Part shown: piece by piece, positions 1 through 10,870 of the stretch | Layout: each line of letters begins with the position of its first letter | Position numbering within the stretch: the first letter of the stretch is position 1 | NCBI GenBank assembly: GCA_016808115.1 | Contig: JAEQBH010000293.1 | Location: 305,479 to 369,478 of the forward strand | Origin: Tetrastigma voinierianum | Taxonomy: Eukaryota; Streptophyta; Magnoliopsida; Vitales; Vitaceae | DNA: 64,000 nucleotides | Direction of reading: 5' to 3' | Notes under the pieces: generated by a model | What the model was told of the DNA's origin: nothing | Databases searched by the model: none | The model's input: the letters and a program-made list of their open reading frames with translations, nothing else | Program-made: the position numbers and the translations under genes

Positions 1-30
1 GTAAATGACCACTTTACCCTTGTCTCTATT
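1..30 (-). repeat. Family V LTR, inner piece of an inverted copy
   Basis: Read on the minus strand, these bases resemble part of the family V LTR near 14120-14150 (GGGTAAA followed by GTCATTTAC). The piece continues after the solo LTR, at 1571-1671. The plus-strand family V LTR therefore appears to have inserted into an older inverted family V LTR. The piece is short and diverged, so support comes mainly from the joined context. Confidence 0.5.
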
Positions 31-1570
31 TGTAACACCCCGAAACATACCCTAGTTGTTTCAACATGTTTAGGGTATTTTGTAGGCATAAATTTAATTT
101 TCGTAAATTAAATGTGAAAAAAATGGAAATTTAGAAACCCGGAAATTGTACAATACTTAAGAATGAGAAATTGTAATTGTCAGGGGCATGAAGACATGAA
201 TTGATAAAATTAGAGTTAAAGTGGAAATAAGATAACTTGTAATAGAAATTAGTAGAGATGGAGGGTATAATGCAAATAGAAAAACTTTAACTATAAATAG
301 AGAGACCAAAAATATCTCATTTTGGTCTCGAATAAACTTCACGGGAAGAAAGAGGAAGAAAGGGAGAAATCAAGCCAAGGTGTATGGATTTTGGTATGAT
401 TTTTGTACATAAACTACTTGGGTATGGATTGCTAGGGTTTTCCTTGGAGATTAAATTGGTTCCCTTTTCTAGGGTTTTGTTAGGAATACATTCTAACTCT
501 AGATTTAAGGGAAGTTGGGTTGAAAATCCCTAGTTGATAAGACTTAGATATGGAATCCTTCATAAGCCTATGGTTTCGTAAAATTTGGAGAACTTTGGTA
601 TGAATCCTTGGATTCTTTGGCTAATTAAAAGTATTGGTGGAGTTGGTATGAATCCTTGGATTCCTTGGATCGTGCTGTGTCTCACTCAATTATTATTACT
701 GGTTTAGGTATTCCCATAGTTATATGAAAATAACCTGAATGATGAATAAGAGTAAACAAATGTGTATCGTTCTGGTCTGTAATACCTACAATTATTTTGA
801 ATAAGAATAAGTTACATAACTCACGAGGCGTCAGGAATAAACATGTATGTTATAAGCATAAGTTCTGAATAAGAATAAGTTCTGTAACTCCTACAGGAGA
901 TCTGAATAAACATAAGTCTCTTATAAGCATAAGTTCTGTAACTCCTACGGGAGATCTGAATAAACATAAGTATGTTATAAGCATAAGTTCTGAATAAGAA
1001 TAAGTTCTGTAACTCCCATGGGAGATCTGAATAAACATAAGTCTGTTATAAGCATAAATTCTGAATAAGAATAAGTTATGTATGAATGCATAAGTACTTG
1101 TATTAAGTCCATTATATGAATGCATGGAAATTCTAATATCCATTATTGTTATATGCTGAATATAAATGTGTATATGCATACTACATATGTTTCCCACTAA
1201 GGCGTAAAAACTTATGCGGAGTTTCAATCCTTGTAGAGTACAGAAGAAGGAAAAGACATTGATCTTAGCGTTAAGTCGGGCGACACACAATTAGGGGTTC
1301 ATCCTTTGTAGGTTACGTAACTCGTCGATAAAAGTAAATGTATAGTTTATTTTTAATATGTAAATGGGACTCGATCTTTTGTATATGTGACGTAAACACC
1401 GGCTCTGATGGTAGTTTATTTTGTAATTTTGTATATGATATTGTGATTATGTTATAAGACTTGGGCCCACTAATGTCTGAAAAAGTAAGTAAAGAGTCCC
1501 AGTTTCTAGTCGCACACAGGCTTCGGTTCGGATCATATTCGGGTCGGGCCAAGGGAATCGAGGCGTGACA
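31..1570 (+). mobile_element. Solo LTR, Ty3/gypsy-like family V
   Basis: The unit begins TGTAACACCCCG and ends GAGGCGTGACA, the TG...CA ends of an LTR. It contains no coding domain. Its head, a purine-rich tract near 342-372, a tandem array near 800-1080 and its GC-richer tail (near 1500-1570) all have counterparts in the larger copy at 14017-18172. No clean target duplication is seen (CTATT before, TAGCC after). It could be a solo LTR or the LTR of an element whose other half lies left of the window; the inverted family V pieces on both sides favour a solo LTR inserted into an older LTR. Confidence 0.65.
799..1080 (+). repeat. Tandem array of ~60-75 bp units inside family V LTR
   Basis: About four imperfect units each contain AATAAGTTCTGTAACTCC, GGAGATCTGAATAAACATAAG and TTATAAGCATAAG, with CCTACAGG, CCTACGGG or CCCATGGG variants at the centre. 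It occupies the same relative place as the minisatellite in the 14017-18172 copy, although the repeat units differ. Open frames across it are by-products of the repeat. Confidence 0.8.
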
Positions 1571-1671
1571 TAGCCTTCCTTTAGGGTCTCTCGTTTTATT
1601 TCACGAACATTCCTATTTAGCTTTTTTAATATACCTAAACATGTCGCGACTAGGGTATATTTAAGTGTCTG
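1571..1671 (-). repeat. Family V LTR, head of an inverted copy
   Basis: On the minus strand this segment matches the start of the family V LTR at 14017: a TATACC...GTTTAGG...TATATT block, then AGCTAAA and GAGACCC-like blocks. It joins 1-30 across the plus-strand solo LTR. The likely LTR boundary is near 1671, where family I sequence begins. Confidence 0.5.
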
Positions 1672-1800
1672 ATTATAAGTGGAAAGTCAGTTTGCCATCC
1701 CGAGAATCTAGAAAAATTCCAGTTTTACCCACTAGACTATTTCGGCAAAATTACCCTTTTGCCATTCTTTAGGAAAATTGCATTTTTCCTAGGTTTTACA
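1672..1800 (-). repeat. Family I LTR head fragment, inverted
   Basis: It ends in GGTTTTACA at 1800, the reverse complement of the TGTAAAACC start of family I LTRs (20568, 30061 and the minus-strand copy ending 46211). It also shares ATCTAGAAAAATTCC and a TTACC..TTTGCC block with them. Only the first ~130 bases of the LTR remain. It abuts EPRV sequence at 1801. Confidence 0.7.
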
Positions 1801-2209
1801 ATAAATACTAGGAGGATAAGGAATAAAAGATATGAAATAAGCATAAAATCATAAAACAAGTTTCAAACGATTTATCACAATAATACTTTAAACGGGGTAA
1901 GATGAAGCTCGGTATTATGAAAATTAATTTAAAATTTTCTCTATAATTATATCAAAAGCTCTGATACCATTTCTCTTAGGAAAATGATGAAGGTGACAAT
2001 CTCTCCTTAAAACTATGAATTAAATTCTAAATTTTAAAACATCACTTCATGTCAAAAGATAAACCCCCCACCCGACCAGACAAAAGTATCCCTATATGCC
2101 TTTTCATCGACTAAAACGGGTAACAGATCATGGGTTAAGATTAAAATCTCTAGTTTTACAATTTTTCTTTCAAAACATAGGTTCAATAATTGACTGTTAT
2201 AAAAATTTT
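1801..2209 (-). other. EPRV leader region, inverted copy
   Basis: Read on the minus strand this AT-rich segment matches the EPRV leader at 32588-32880 along its length, including the primer site. It is non-coding. At 2210 the same leader restarts on the plus strand, so the two virus-derived copies sit head to head. Bases 1801-1986 and 2210-2398 are inverted repeats of each other, separated by the part of the leader present only in the inverted copy. The arrangement resembles the rearranged multi-copy EPRV inserts known in plant genomes. Confidence 0.75.
1958..1969 (-). promoter_or_regulatory. EPRV primer binding site for initiator tRNA-Met
   Basis: The minus strand reads TGGTATCAGAGC, a perfect 12-base match to the site complementary to the 3' end of plant initiator tRNA-Met. 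Caulimoviridae use this site to prime minus-strand DNA synthesis. Copies with one mismatch lie on the plus strand at 2227-2238 and 32827-32838. Confidence 0.85.
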
Positions 2210-2226
2210 CATTTTCCTAAGAGAAA

Positions 2227-2238
2227 TGGTATAAGAGC
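2227..2238 (+). promoter_or_regulatory. EPRV primer binding site, decayed copy
   Basis: TGGTATAAGAGC differs by one base from the initiator tRNA-Met primer site. It lies 17 bases into the plus-strand leader copy that starts at 2210, next to the inverted copy. Confidence 0.75.
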
Positions 2239-2398
2239 TCTTGTATATTTATTAGTGGAGAAAATTTAAAATTAATTTACATTAATCTTTATATTTGTAT
2301 CTTATCTCGTTTAAGAATTGTGTGGTAAATGGATTTGAAACTTGTTTGTAAACTATGCTTATTTCATGTCTTTTATTCCTTATCCTCCTAGTATTTAT

Positions 2399-3413
2399 AA
2401 TCTAGACTATGATCGTGTAAAAGAACTTAGAAATACGAAGGTACTATAAAAGAAACTTACGAAGAACTTTTTTCTATAGAAACCTTAGTTAAAACTGAAA
2501 TTGTAAAATATTATATTGATAACCTTTATGTTAGTTCATCTTCTTAGGAATAGGTGTAGAAAATTTATGAACCCTTAATTAGTAGGAGAAGAAATTAAAT
2601 ATTTTAAGAACCTTATAGAAATCAAGTTAGAAGTAACAAAAACAGTATTAAAAGAACATAAAAAACAAGAAGGAAATAGTTATAGTGAATAAATAAAAAA
2701 TTTAAAAAAAATTCAAGATAGATAACAATGGGCAATAAACAATTATAATACAACTGCAAGATTAAAAGGAATCTTAGAAGACTTTAAAAATTTTAGTTTA
2801 ATTTGAAATAACTTAGACTATATAAAAGAGCAATTAGTTAAAAGAAGATAAATTTTGTAGAAATACAAAAATAAAGTTGAGCTTGACAAAACTTAAAGGA
2901 AATATTAAAAAACTTCACCAAAAACTAGACAAAATCTTTAAACAATTTTAAAAACTTAATTTAGAATATAAACCAATATCTATAGTAGAACATAAGATTA
3001 ATACATTTGAACCAAGAGATTTAGAAGTAAAACCATGAAAATCGTACAAGTAATACTGAAAGAAAATGTAAAATAATTTGTAAAAGAAAAACTAAAAAAA
3101 GCAAACATAAAATTAATCCATTTGAACCAAGAGATTTAGAAGTAAAACCATGGAAATCGTAGAAGTTAGAAGACCAAAAGAAAATGTAAAAGAATTTGTA
3201 AAAGAAAAACTCAAAAATGCAATAAAAAAAATAACTCCTTATAAAACACATTTAGTTTGAAGTCAAAAAATAACAAGATTTTTAAGCCAACATACCATAA
3301 GTTCATTAGGAAATATACCATATTTAGATTTAGTGTCTTTAGAAATAAAACAAAAACTTTTAAAAAATAAAACCGATAAATATATGCATTTAGGTGTAAT
3401 TTTAATAGGGATA
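2399..3413 (+). pseudogene. EPRV polyprotein (ORF1), N-terminal part
   Basis: This very AT-rich plus-strand segment follows the leader and reads as a lysine-, glutamate- and asparagine-rich protein, possibly coiled-coil, broken by many stops and frameshifts. Its last ~110 bases run into the start of a movement-protein-like domain that continues after the family III element at 18394. It therefore sits at the N-terminal end of a Caulimoviridae polyprotein. A ~115-bp direct duplication lies at 3001-3233. Assignment rests on position and on continuity with the better-supported parts further along. No start codon can be fixed. Confidence 0.6.
3001..3233 (+). repeat. ~115-bp direct duplication inside EPRV ORF1
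   Basis: Two neighbouring units both contain CATTTGAACCAAGAGATTTA, GAAGTAAAACCATG and GAAAATGTAAAA. They start near 3001 and 3116. The second copy is less decayed in its reading frame. Confidence 0.8.
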
Positions 3414-3418
3414 ATTGG
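3414..3418. repeat. Target site duplication ATTGG, left
   Basis: ATTGG directly precedes TGTGACGCCCC at 3419. The same five bases follow the other end of the element at 18389-18393. The EPRV frame continues across them once the element is set aside. Confidence 0.9.
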
Positions 3419-6400
3419 TGTGACGCCCCAAATCCTGGCGATCTTTTTTGTATTTTTTTTTTCTTTTTGGGTCCTAGTGGAAAGTATTAGATAGTAATAT
3501 ATTTTTATCTATTATTTTTATTTTTATTTTTTTAATAGTAACCACAATGCTTTCAACGGTGCACTTCCGGCCTTTGCATAAAACTGTTGCGATAGAAGAT
3601 TCTCATTGTGCGGCGGCGAGAGGAGTTATGCTCGTGTCATGACACATCGCGGCCGGCTCTTGTCGCAGCGCCAGGCCCTCTCGTGACATAGACGGGCTCT
3701 ATCGCGACAACGAGTTCCTGCTATGGCCATCCTGTCGCGACATAGAACCTTATGTCACGACATAGAAAACTCCTATATCCAACACCCCCTGTCGCGACAT
3801 AGAAAAACTCTGTCGCAACATGGGTTCGGCCTATATAGTTATTATCTATCACGACACAGAAATCTCTATTCGCGTGATAAACCTGGCGGCGAGAAACCAT
3901 GTCGCAACATTCTACAACACAAACATCGCTAATCATGGCCAGAAGCGATGTCGCGACATAGCGATGCGCCGCGATCAGCTAAAACCATGTCACGACATTT
4001 AGAATTTATGTCGCGACATACTAGGCTGTATAGTTAACAACCTTAGTGTTGTGACATGAAATTTCTATGCCGCGATAGGCCCAGCCTTCCAGTCAAGTTT
4101 CCAATGTCGCGACATAACTATTCCTTCAGCCATTTACCCAATGTCGTGACATAGAATCCCCTTCCTTGGCCATTCTCTGTTTCGACAAGGGAAAATCTCA
4201 TCACAACCCAAGTCTTTTTCCCTTGACCCAGAGCTGCATTTGCGACGGTGACGGTCTGCGGCAACGATACATCCGGCCTGGTTTTACTATCACGACGCCG
4301 GATTCCTTAGTCTTGACGACCCACATCAGCGACATAGAGCGTATGTCATGACCGCAGAGACTAGTCTTGACAATTCCCTATTGCGACAAGGAAAAGTATG
4401 TCGCGACCAAAAATCCTTCAGTCTTGACAATTCCCTGTCGCGACAAGGAAAGCTTTGTCATGACCCAAGAATCCCGAGCCAAGACCAAACCTGTCGTAAC
4501 ATGAGATTCTGACACTTAGCCTCGTCGGGACCAAATCTGCAGATTTGCGACAGAGGCTGTTAATTCGCGACATGGTCATGACAGAGAACAAGAACAATGT
4601 CGCAATATAGAAAAGCTATGTTGCAACAGTTTCTGTGGTTTAACACCAAAGAACTATGTCACGACACCAAAACCCTTGTCGCTGACCACGAGGCAAGGCT
4701 CTTTGTAAGGCAAGAAACTCTTGTTGCGACTGTAGTCTTGCGTGCTTTATTCTAGGCATCTCCTGTATTCCAACCATTCCCAGAACACTATAAACTCCAT
4801 TTCCAATAACCTTTTTATTACAAAAATTACCAGAACTACCAAAAACCAGTGAAAAACTTGTCAAATTGTATTAAACATATAAACTGAGTTTAATTACAAT
4901 TTATTTCACATTACATGTACAGAAACTGGGTTTTCTGCCCAGAATTTTACATAATACAAAACAAAATCCATAATCTGGCTTTCTTCACCTCTAAGGTCTC
5001 AGATAAGTTCCATCTCCTGGTGTATCTCCAATACCTGAAATGTTTTCCCACGACGAGGTGAGCAATGCCTAGTAGAGAAGGTCTCCTACAAGGGCTACTC
5101 CCTACCTAAGTACACATGCAATGCCATACACATACAATCACACCCATTCAAGTAAAAATATGCATATATCTACATGAATGTTTACATGCAAAGAATGAGA
5201 TGTCACTCACCATGCCCTATGTCTCGAGTCCTCACCGACTCCCTCACACATGCATTTTCCATGTATGAGAAAAACCGCTTTATTTAAAAGCCATGTGTCT
5301 TTTGTAGGTAACATAACTTTTCGGGGTTCCACCGCAGGTCTCTTATACCTTTTGACGGTTTTCTAGGCTTTAACTAATGGATACGCTGTCTAACCAATGT
5401 TGCGGGTCTTTCACCTGAGGGGGGTATCTACCCTTTTTTTCTACTACCCAACACATAAATTTATTCTGTGTGACTCTAAAGGATGTTGTCCCTTAGACAG
5501 AGCCCACCATCAAACACCAAACACAGTGTTTAAATATGTGCCATGCACTCACACCTATTTCAATGATGTCCCCATGCATATGCAATGCAAATGCCATTAC
5601 ATTGTATTTCATGGTACATGCATAATGAGAGCTACATGCAGCATTCACAATTCATACTTCACACCAAGCATCATGTTAATATATCAAGCATGCATATATC
5701 AACATTATGTTCACACCATCTGCATGTCATTCAAACAAGCAATAACACACAAACTGGATCTTTATTATCAAATCCAGAAAACAGCACATACAGTCCAACA
5801 TGTCAATCCATAACTAGCCTTGACACACAACAAGATCATCATAATCAGATCCTACACATTAGCAGCATGATCAGTTCAAGTACTTCAGTTCTGGCAACTA
5901 CAAAGACCTAGAAACCGGTCCTAGCTATCAACAGTTTATATCAAAACTGTTCTTGAACCAGCCCACCACTAGGGCTAAACCTCATGGCCATTGAATGACC
6001 CTTAGACTAAGAATAACCAAAGTAGGAGAGAACCCCTACCTTTTGGAGCGTAAGCAACCTCACTGCAAAGTCCTCACACACCGTCCATGAATTAGAGAAC
6101 TGCTAGTGCTTCCTCATTTTCTTTCCTTCTTTTCTTTCTTTTCTTTCTCCTTTCCTTCTCTTTTCTCCCACGAACTGATTTGGTCTAGGTGTAGAACACC
6201 CTTCTCAAATCACTTTGACAAATGGTCACTTCCTATGCCATTTGTCTTTCATGCTAATGCACCCACCACTATATTCATGCATGAGATTGGCATGCCACTT
6301 GGCCCCACTCATGTGCCAAGTGTCCTCTCCTCTAGTGCCACATGGAAAGCACTTTCATGCCAAGTGTCACCATATCATTCGTCTATTCACCTCGAAATAC

Positions 6401-6549
6401 TTGAAATTCGTTCGAATTCATGAAATTTAGATATTATTTATAGATTTCATGAGGCAGACAACGGCATAGTCCACGTCATCATCAAGAGATCTAGAGAATT
6501 CCTAGGTTGCATCTTAGTAATACGTTTTACTTTATCCGGAGTTTTCATA
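3419..6549 (-). repeat. 3' LTR of family III element
   Basis: On the minus strand it starts TATGAAAAC (original TGTGAAAAC) at 6549 and ends GGGCGTCACA at 3419. It pairs along its length with 11137-18388. It carries the TGTCGCGACA array (3590-4690), the shared LTR box at 5088-5107 and, near 6037, a purine-rich block with an AGGTAGGGG sequence seen in families I and II as well. No gene lies within it; open frames such as the one at 6106-6423 are serine/phenylalanine-rich readings of a pyrimidine tract. Confidence 0.88.
3590..4690. repeat. Array of TGTCGCGACA palindromes in family III 3' LTR
   Basis: At least six perfect TGTCGCGACA copies (near 3732, 3789, 3949, 4009, 4103, 4436) lie among many one- or two-base variants such as TGTCGTGACA, TGTTGCGACA and TGTCGCAACA. 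Most variants are C-to-T or G-to-A changes at CpG. Spacing is irregular, about 20-60 bases. The equivalent array lies at 11290-12480. Confidence 0.9.
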
Positions 6550-6562
6550 CTATCCCCCATAA
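6550..6562 (-). promoter_or_regulatory. Polypurine tract of family III element
   Basis: On the minus strand TATGGGGGATAG lies directly before the 3' LTR start. This is the expected place and composition for the plus-strand primer. Confidence 0.7.
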
Positions 6563-6599
6563 AATAATTTGATCTAAAGTCGCATGCATCATTACAATC

Positions 6600-7960
6600 A
6601 CATGCATACGACAATCATTTAACATTGATGGTAAACCATGTACACTCGGAGTCCACTCCCGAGGAAAGGATATCTAGTGTCATCGTGTCCTCGCATTCCC
6701 ATGTTGCCTCCTCCTGGCTCCCGGTCTTTGCCTGACACCTTCGCTTAGCCCCTCCTGAGCTTGTGCCGCAAGACTGCTCGGCTATCCATAATGCTCTGAT
6801 CCTTCCTCTGAAGGTCCGTACGCACATCGATAACAGCTCTTCCCGATCATACATGAGTTGGATCTAGAGTGTACTTCCGAGCACTTGAGACCTGGAATAC
6901 CTCATGGACGCCCGAGCTGGTGGTAATGCTAGCCGTATGCAATTGCAACGCCCTCTTGAGTACTCGGAAGGCCCGATAAACCTCGATAGCTTTCAGTACT
7001 TCGTCGACAGCTCCTCTTAGGCATCACATGCTGAAGATATGATCACGTGCTCCAGGCTCTAAGTCATCGGCCTTTGTTAGCGTAACTCTTCTATCGGCTC
7101 TGAGCCATGAGAAGACGTTTTCGTTCTCAGACCCACTTTCTCGGTGGTGTCTCTAATCAAGTCCGAACCCGTGGTGGCGCTCTCTCTTACCTCTGTCCAA
7201 CAAATCGAAGATCGACATGGCCTCCCATATAAAGCCTCATGGGGTGCCATCTGTATGCTCGCCTGGTAACTATTGTTGTAGGCAAATTCTACCAAGAGAA
7301 AATGCTCTTCAGCTACCCTTGAAATCCAAGATGCATGCTCCACGTATGTCCTCCTAAAAACCTATATGGTCATCTCAGTGACCATGCAATGTCTGTGGAT
7401 GAAAGCGGTGCTTATTATCAAGCGTGTCCTATGTGGCCTTGGAGCTCTTCTAAAAAGTGATAGTGAACACAGGATCTACATTACGTCTGATGGACCTTTG
7501 AATCTCGTATATACAACTTGAGAATTCCTCGATGAAGGTCAAATGCATACCCGGTAGAAAATGTCGACTTAGTGGCCAGATCATATCACCCACCGCATCA
7601 TGTCTCACGCCGTGTCCATGGTAAGTGAGTACAAATCCATCGCGACATACTCCCACTTCGCTCGGCTACCTCAGGAGATTTGAAGTAACCTATTTGGCCC
7701 TTGATGCTCAGCCTTTACCTGATGACACGTGAGACATCATCGAACAAAGTCCCCAACGTGTCTCTTCATCCCACTCCAATAATACTGGAAACGAAGATCT
7801 CGGTACTTCTTTGTGTCACTTGGATGCACAATGAAATGAGAGCAGTGGAACTCCTTGAGAACCTCCTCTCTCAAATCTATCAATTGGGGGCCTGACGATC
7901 CCTGTTTGAAGACTACCATCTGTGAATAGCCCGGCCTTAAATCCTGCATTTCTAACTATA
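6600..7960 (-). pseudogene. Integrase and C-terminal region, family III
   Basis: Integrase splices retroelement cDNA into the genome. On the minus strand the zinc-binding part (7816-7949) keeps HxxxH-type spacing followed by YYWSGMKRHVGDFVR. The later part (7077-7343) keeps LVEFAYNNSYQ and GRPCRSSICWTEV, typical of plant Ty3 integrase. The tail (6620-6900) keeps HEVFQVSS and a chromodomain-position region. Frames change repeatedly and the catalytic core between about 7450 and 7700 is scrambled, so it cannot encode an active enzyme. The closest copy in the window is 42786-44080 of family II. Confidence 0.8.
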
Positions 7961-8600
7961 GCGATCCACTGATGGAATGACAACTCGTATCCTGCCCACA
8001 GGACTAAATCACTGCGCTCGTGAGGAAGGCATAAGCGACTAGAAGCTCCCCGAGCATCCACAGGCTTTGATATACGTCTTTGTAGTCCCATGCTGTTCTA
8101 TAACCTCGAGCATACGCTACTCACGGAAGCTATGCTTGCTTGATACTCCTCGTGACTTCCATTTGGCTCGGCCATCACATTTGCCTTGCCGTGATGGTGC
8201 ACTCTGAAGTGAAGTCGCAATCACTCCGGATATTCCATCCATTTGCGTTCCCTCATATTGAGGTCCCTTTGTGTAAAGATATACTTCAAACTTTTGTGGT
8301 ATGAGAATACCTCGAACTGCTCACCATGCAAATAGTGGCTTCATATCTTTAGGGCGAAGACTAGCTTCAACTCATGAATAAATGCGTGTGGAGTGAATTC
8401 CATTTCGTGGTTCTTGACTATCATGAACCATAGCTACCACCCTCGGTTGCGATCGGAACACATCGATCCGTCCTTGAGGCATCCTGATATCACGTGTGCC
8501 TCTGTCCCGCTTTCAGGACACTATCGGAATAGGGGCCGAGTAAGCCTCATTTCAATTCTTTGAAATGCCCTCTCCTTGAGTCATTCCATAAATTCTTGCT
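7961..8600 (-). pseudogene. RNase H region, family III
   Basis: This lies between RT and integrase on the minus strand, where Ty3 elements carry RNase H. Only scattered blocks resemble it, and stops are frequent. The call rests mainly on position. The window's best RNase H copy for comparison is 62660-63000. Confidence 0.5.
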
Positions 8601-9480
8601 TAATACCTTGACTTAGTCATAGGTGTTGCTAATGGAGAAATCCTCAGTGAATGCTTTTTGTAATATACGCGATCCAGCTTGCGTATCTCGAAGACTAACC
8701 GGCTTCCCCGACTCGCCATGACCTCGACCTTCTCGAGGTCACGGATATGCAGAGAGTCGATATCACATGTCCCGAAATCTCTCACCTTAATAAGCGAAAC
8801 TCACGCTAGCTGAATTTGGCATCTGGCCGTGGTCTCTCGAGTGCGGAGAGCGAGCCCTTAAACGATCCTCATGATCCTCCTCCGTCTCGGAGTAGACTAA
8901 GATATCGTGCACAAAAACTACTACAAACCAATCTAGATATGCTGGAACACCATATGCATAAGATCCATGAATGCTACTGGTGCATTCGTCAATCCGAAAG
9001 GCATCATTATGAACTCGAAATGCCCATACCATGTCCTGAACGTTGTCTTAGGGAGGTCTGTCTCCCTAACTCTCAACTAATGATAACCGGTGCAGAGATC
9101 TATCTTAGAGTACACACGGGCCCCTCTCAACTAATCAAACAAATCATCAATCCTCGATAAGGGATACTGATTCTTGATCGTAACCCTTTTCAACTATCGA
9201 TAGTCAATGCACAATCGAAGGGTCTTGTCCTTTAAACAGAACCGGAGCACCCCAAGGTGAAGTGCTTGATCTAATGAAACCCTTGTCCAATAATTCCTGT
9301 ATCTGGACCTTGAGTTCCTGCAACTCAATCGGTGCCATTCTATGCTGAGTCATAGAAATGGGTGACGTACCAGGGTGTAGCTCAATGACAAAGTCTACAT
9401 CCCTCTACGAAGGTAATCCTGGTAGCTCGTCCGGAAACATGTTCTCAAACTCATAAACCACCTGAGGTAGACTCAAACCC
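8600..9480 (-). pseudogene. Reverse transcriptase, family III
   Basis: The minus strand shows ordered RT blocks: a LQELKV..ELLDKGFI-like start near 9300, GAPVLFK near 9250, and the catalytic block FVVVFVHDILVYSETEEDHE near 8890-8930. The usual catalytic VDD reads VHD here (codon for His at 8907-8909), which would abolish polymerase activity. Several frameshifts separate the blocks. Family II keeps the unmutated FVDDILIYS at about 39514-39540. Confidence 0.85.
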
Positions 9481-9499
9481 TGTCCTGCCTTGTCTTCAA

Positions 9500-10010
9500 A
9501 GGTAAGGCATGCCAGCCAACATATCAATTGCCCATGCCACACAAAGTCATTACACTACGGGAGTAGAAACGCCGTGCTTATCCTAAAAATGTTCGCAATC
9601 TGATCACATGTGTAAGCGTGAAAAACCCCTCTACGATCCGCAATCGGTAGCTTATTTCGATTGTGTCGTCAACCAATCCATGCCAAGAATGACATCAAAC
9701 TCAAATATGTCCATAACTCGAAGGTCCACCGTGACCAGAATCACTGAGATCTCTATCTCCTGATCAGGCATATATGATCGATCCCTCGCCCCAGTCCCCA
9801 GGGTCACAGAAATCCCAGACTTGTGATCCACACCCCTCGGCCTCGACTATGCCACGGCCTCTCAGCTGTGTGAAACAACCGAGTGCACATCTTAGCACCA
9901 CAGGGTGATACTGTTCTCTGGCCCATACTAGGGTATGAAGGAACATACTACGTCCCATGCACGTCACGATGGCGGGATCGGGGTGTCTCATGACTTTAGG
10001 ATCCACACAT
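9500..10010 (-). pseudogene. Aspartic protease region, family III
   Basis: Minus-strand blocks VDLRVMD and EFDVILGMDWLT (about 9670-9740) match the retropepsin-like domain of the family II protein at 38255-38899. The active-site DSGA block expected near 9900 is replaced by unrelated residues after the WARE block, so the catalytic aspartate is lost. Confidence 0.75.
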
Positions 10011-10019
10011 CATAAGGCA

Positions 10020-10870
10020 GAAATCCGTCTCATATGTCGTGCGTGCTTAATAATAACATGTCATCGATCTGGCCAGTTAGAATCACGATCGGCTTTGGCC
10101 ACTAGAAGTCGTATTACGCCCACAAAACCCTCGTGGAACATAAGTCTTATGTTTCTTCCCCGAGCTAGAATAAGCCTGACCCTCATTTCTCTTATCGCCA
10201 GCACCCATATCTCGGATGCTACGGGCATCATCTATCTTTCTCTCTATGGCCATAGCTATCCTGACCATAGAGTCCATGTCTTGTAGGGGGAATCCCATAA
10301 GTTTGCCCCAGATGGACAACATCAGACCATCCTCGAACTTTCTTACCTTGACCATGTCTATTACCACATAATTATCCCCGAAACGTGATAACTCTATGAA
10401 CTTAGCCACATACTTGAGTACTGTCATTTTTCCCTGTTTCAACTCTAAGAACTCCCGAGCCTTTACATGCCTAGCAGATGCCAGGAAAAACTTGCTCATG
10501 AAGAGCTCTCAGAACTCTCCCCATGTCATTACCTCTAAGTTCCTAGAGGTCTTAACCTAATCCCACCATATAAGGAGTTCACCCTGCAGTGAAATGCGGC
10601 TAGCTTCGATCCTTGTGGCGTCGGAGGTGATCTCAGTAGCCTCGAGACTCTCTCGACACAGCCGGAACCGGTGGTGGCTACCATTGGGTCCCCTTCTCCT
10701 CTGACGGGAGGATGATATGCCGTAAACGCTGGAGGTTATTCGGTCCTCACCCCATGCAGTTGCATTGGCATGTCTGATAGTAGCATTCTGACACCAGCCT
10801 CTCTGAGGCTGGTGATAAAATGGTGGTGTGCCTGCGTAGACAATCCTAGCGTCATCTTCTTCGACTTGCC
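10020..10870 (-). pseudogene. Gag, family III
   Basis: Gag forms the particle that packages element RNA. The clean minus-strand frame at 10083-10499 keeps KFFLASARHVKAREFLELKQG and matches family II gag at 37583-38068. The upstream half (10500-10870) keeps GEGDPMVA in broken frames. The zinc-knuckle downstream (about 10020-10075) has lost its second cysteine and is frameshifted. Confidence 0.85.

Noticed and set aside
26..1575. Target site duplication for the 31-1570 LTR
   Set aside because: CTATT and TAGCC do not match, and shifting the ends by a few bases does not help.
1958..1969. A tRNA gene
   Set aside because: Only 12 bases match, and they are complementary to a tRNA 3' end: a primer site, not a tRNA gene. 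No cloverleaf was seen anywhere in the window.
3021..3251. Minus-strand frame of 76 codons, Phe/Tyr-rich, membrane-like
   Set aside because: It is the shadow of a lysine-rich, duplicated viral segment on the plus strand.
3590..4690. CRISPR-like array of short palindromes
   Set aside because: Repeats are only 10 bases, spacing is irregular, spacers are not of uniform length, there are no cas genes, and the context is a plant LTR.
5397..5911. Two overlapping frames of 138 and 108 codons, His/Cys-rich
   Set aside because: They lie in an LTR, with CATGCA-type low-complexity sequence. The paired LTR (13100-13560) does not keep them.
6106..6423. 105-codon plus-strand frame with a Phe/Ser-rich start resembling a signal peptide
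   Set aside because: It reads a pyrimidine tract inside the family III LTR. The paired LTR region near 13800 does not keep the frame.
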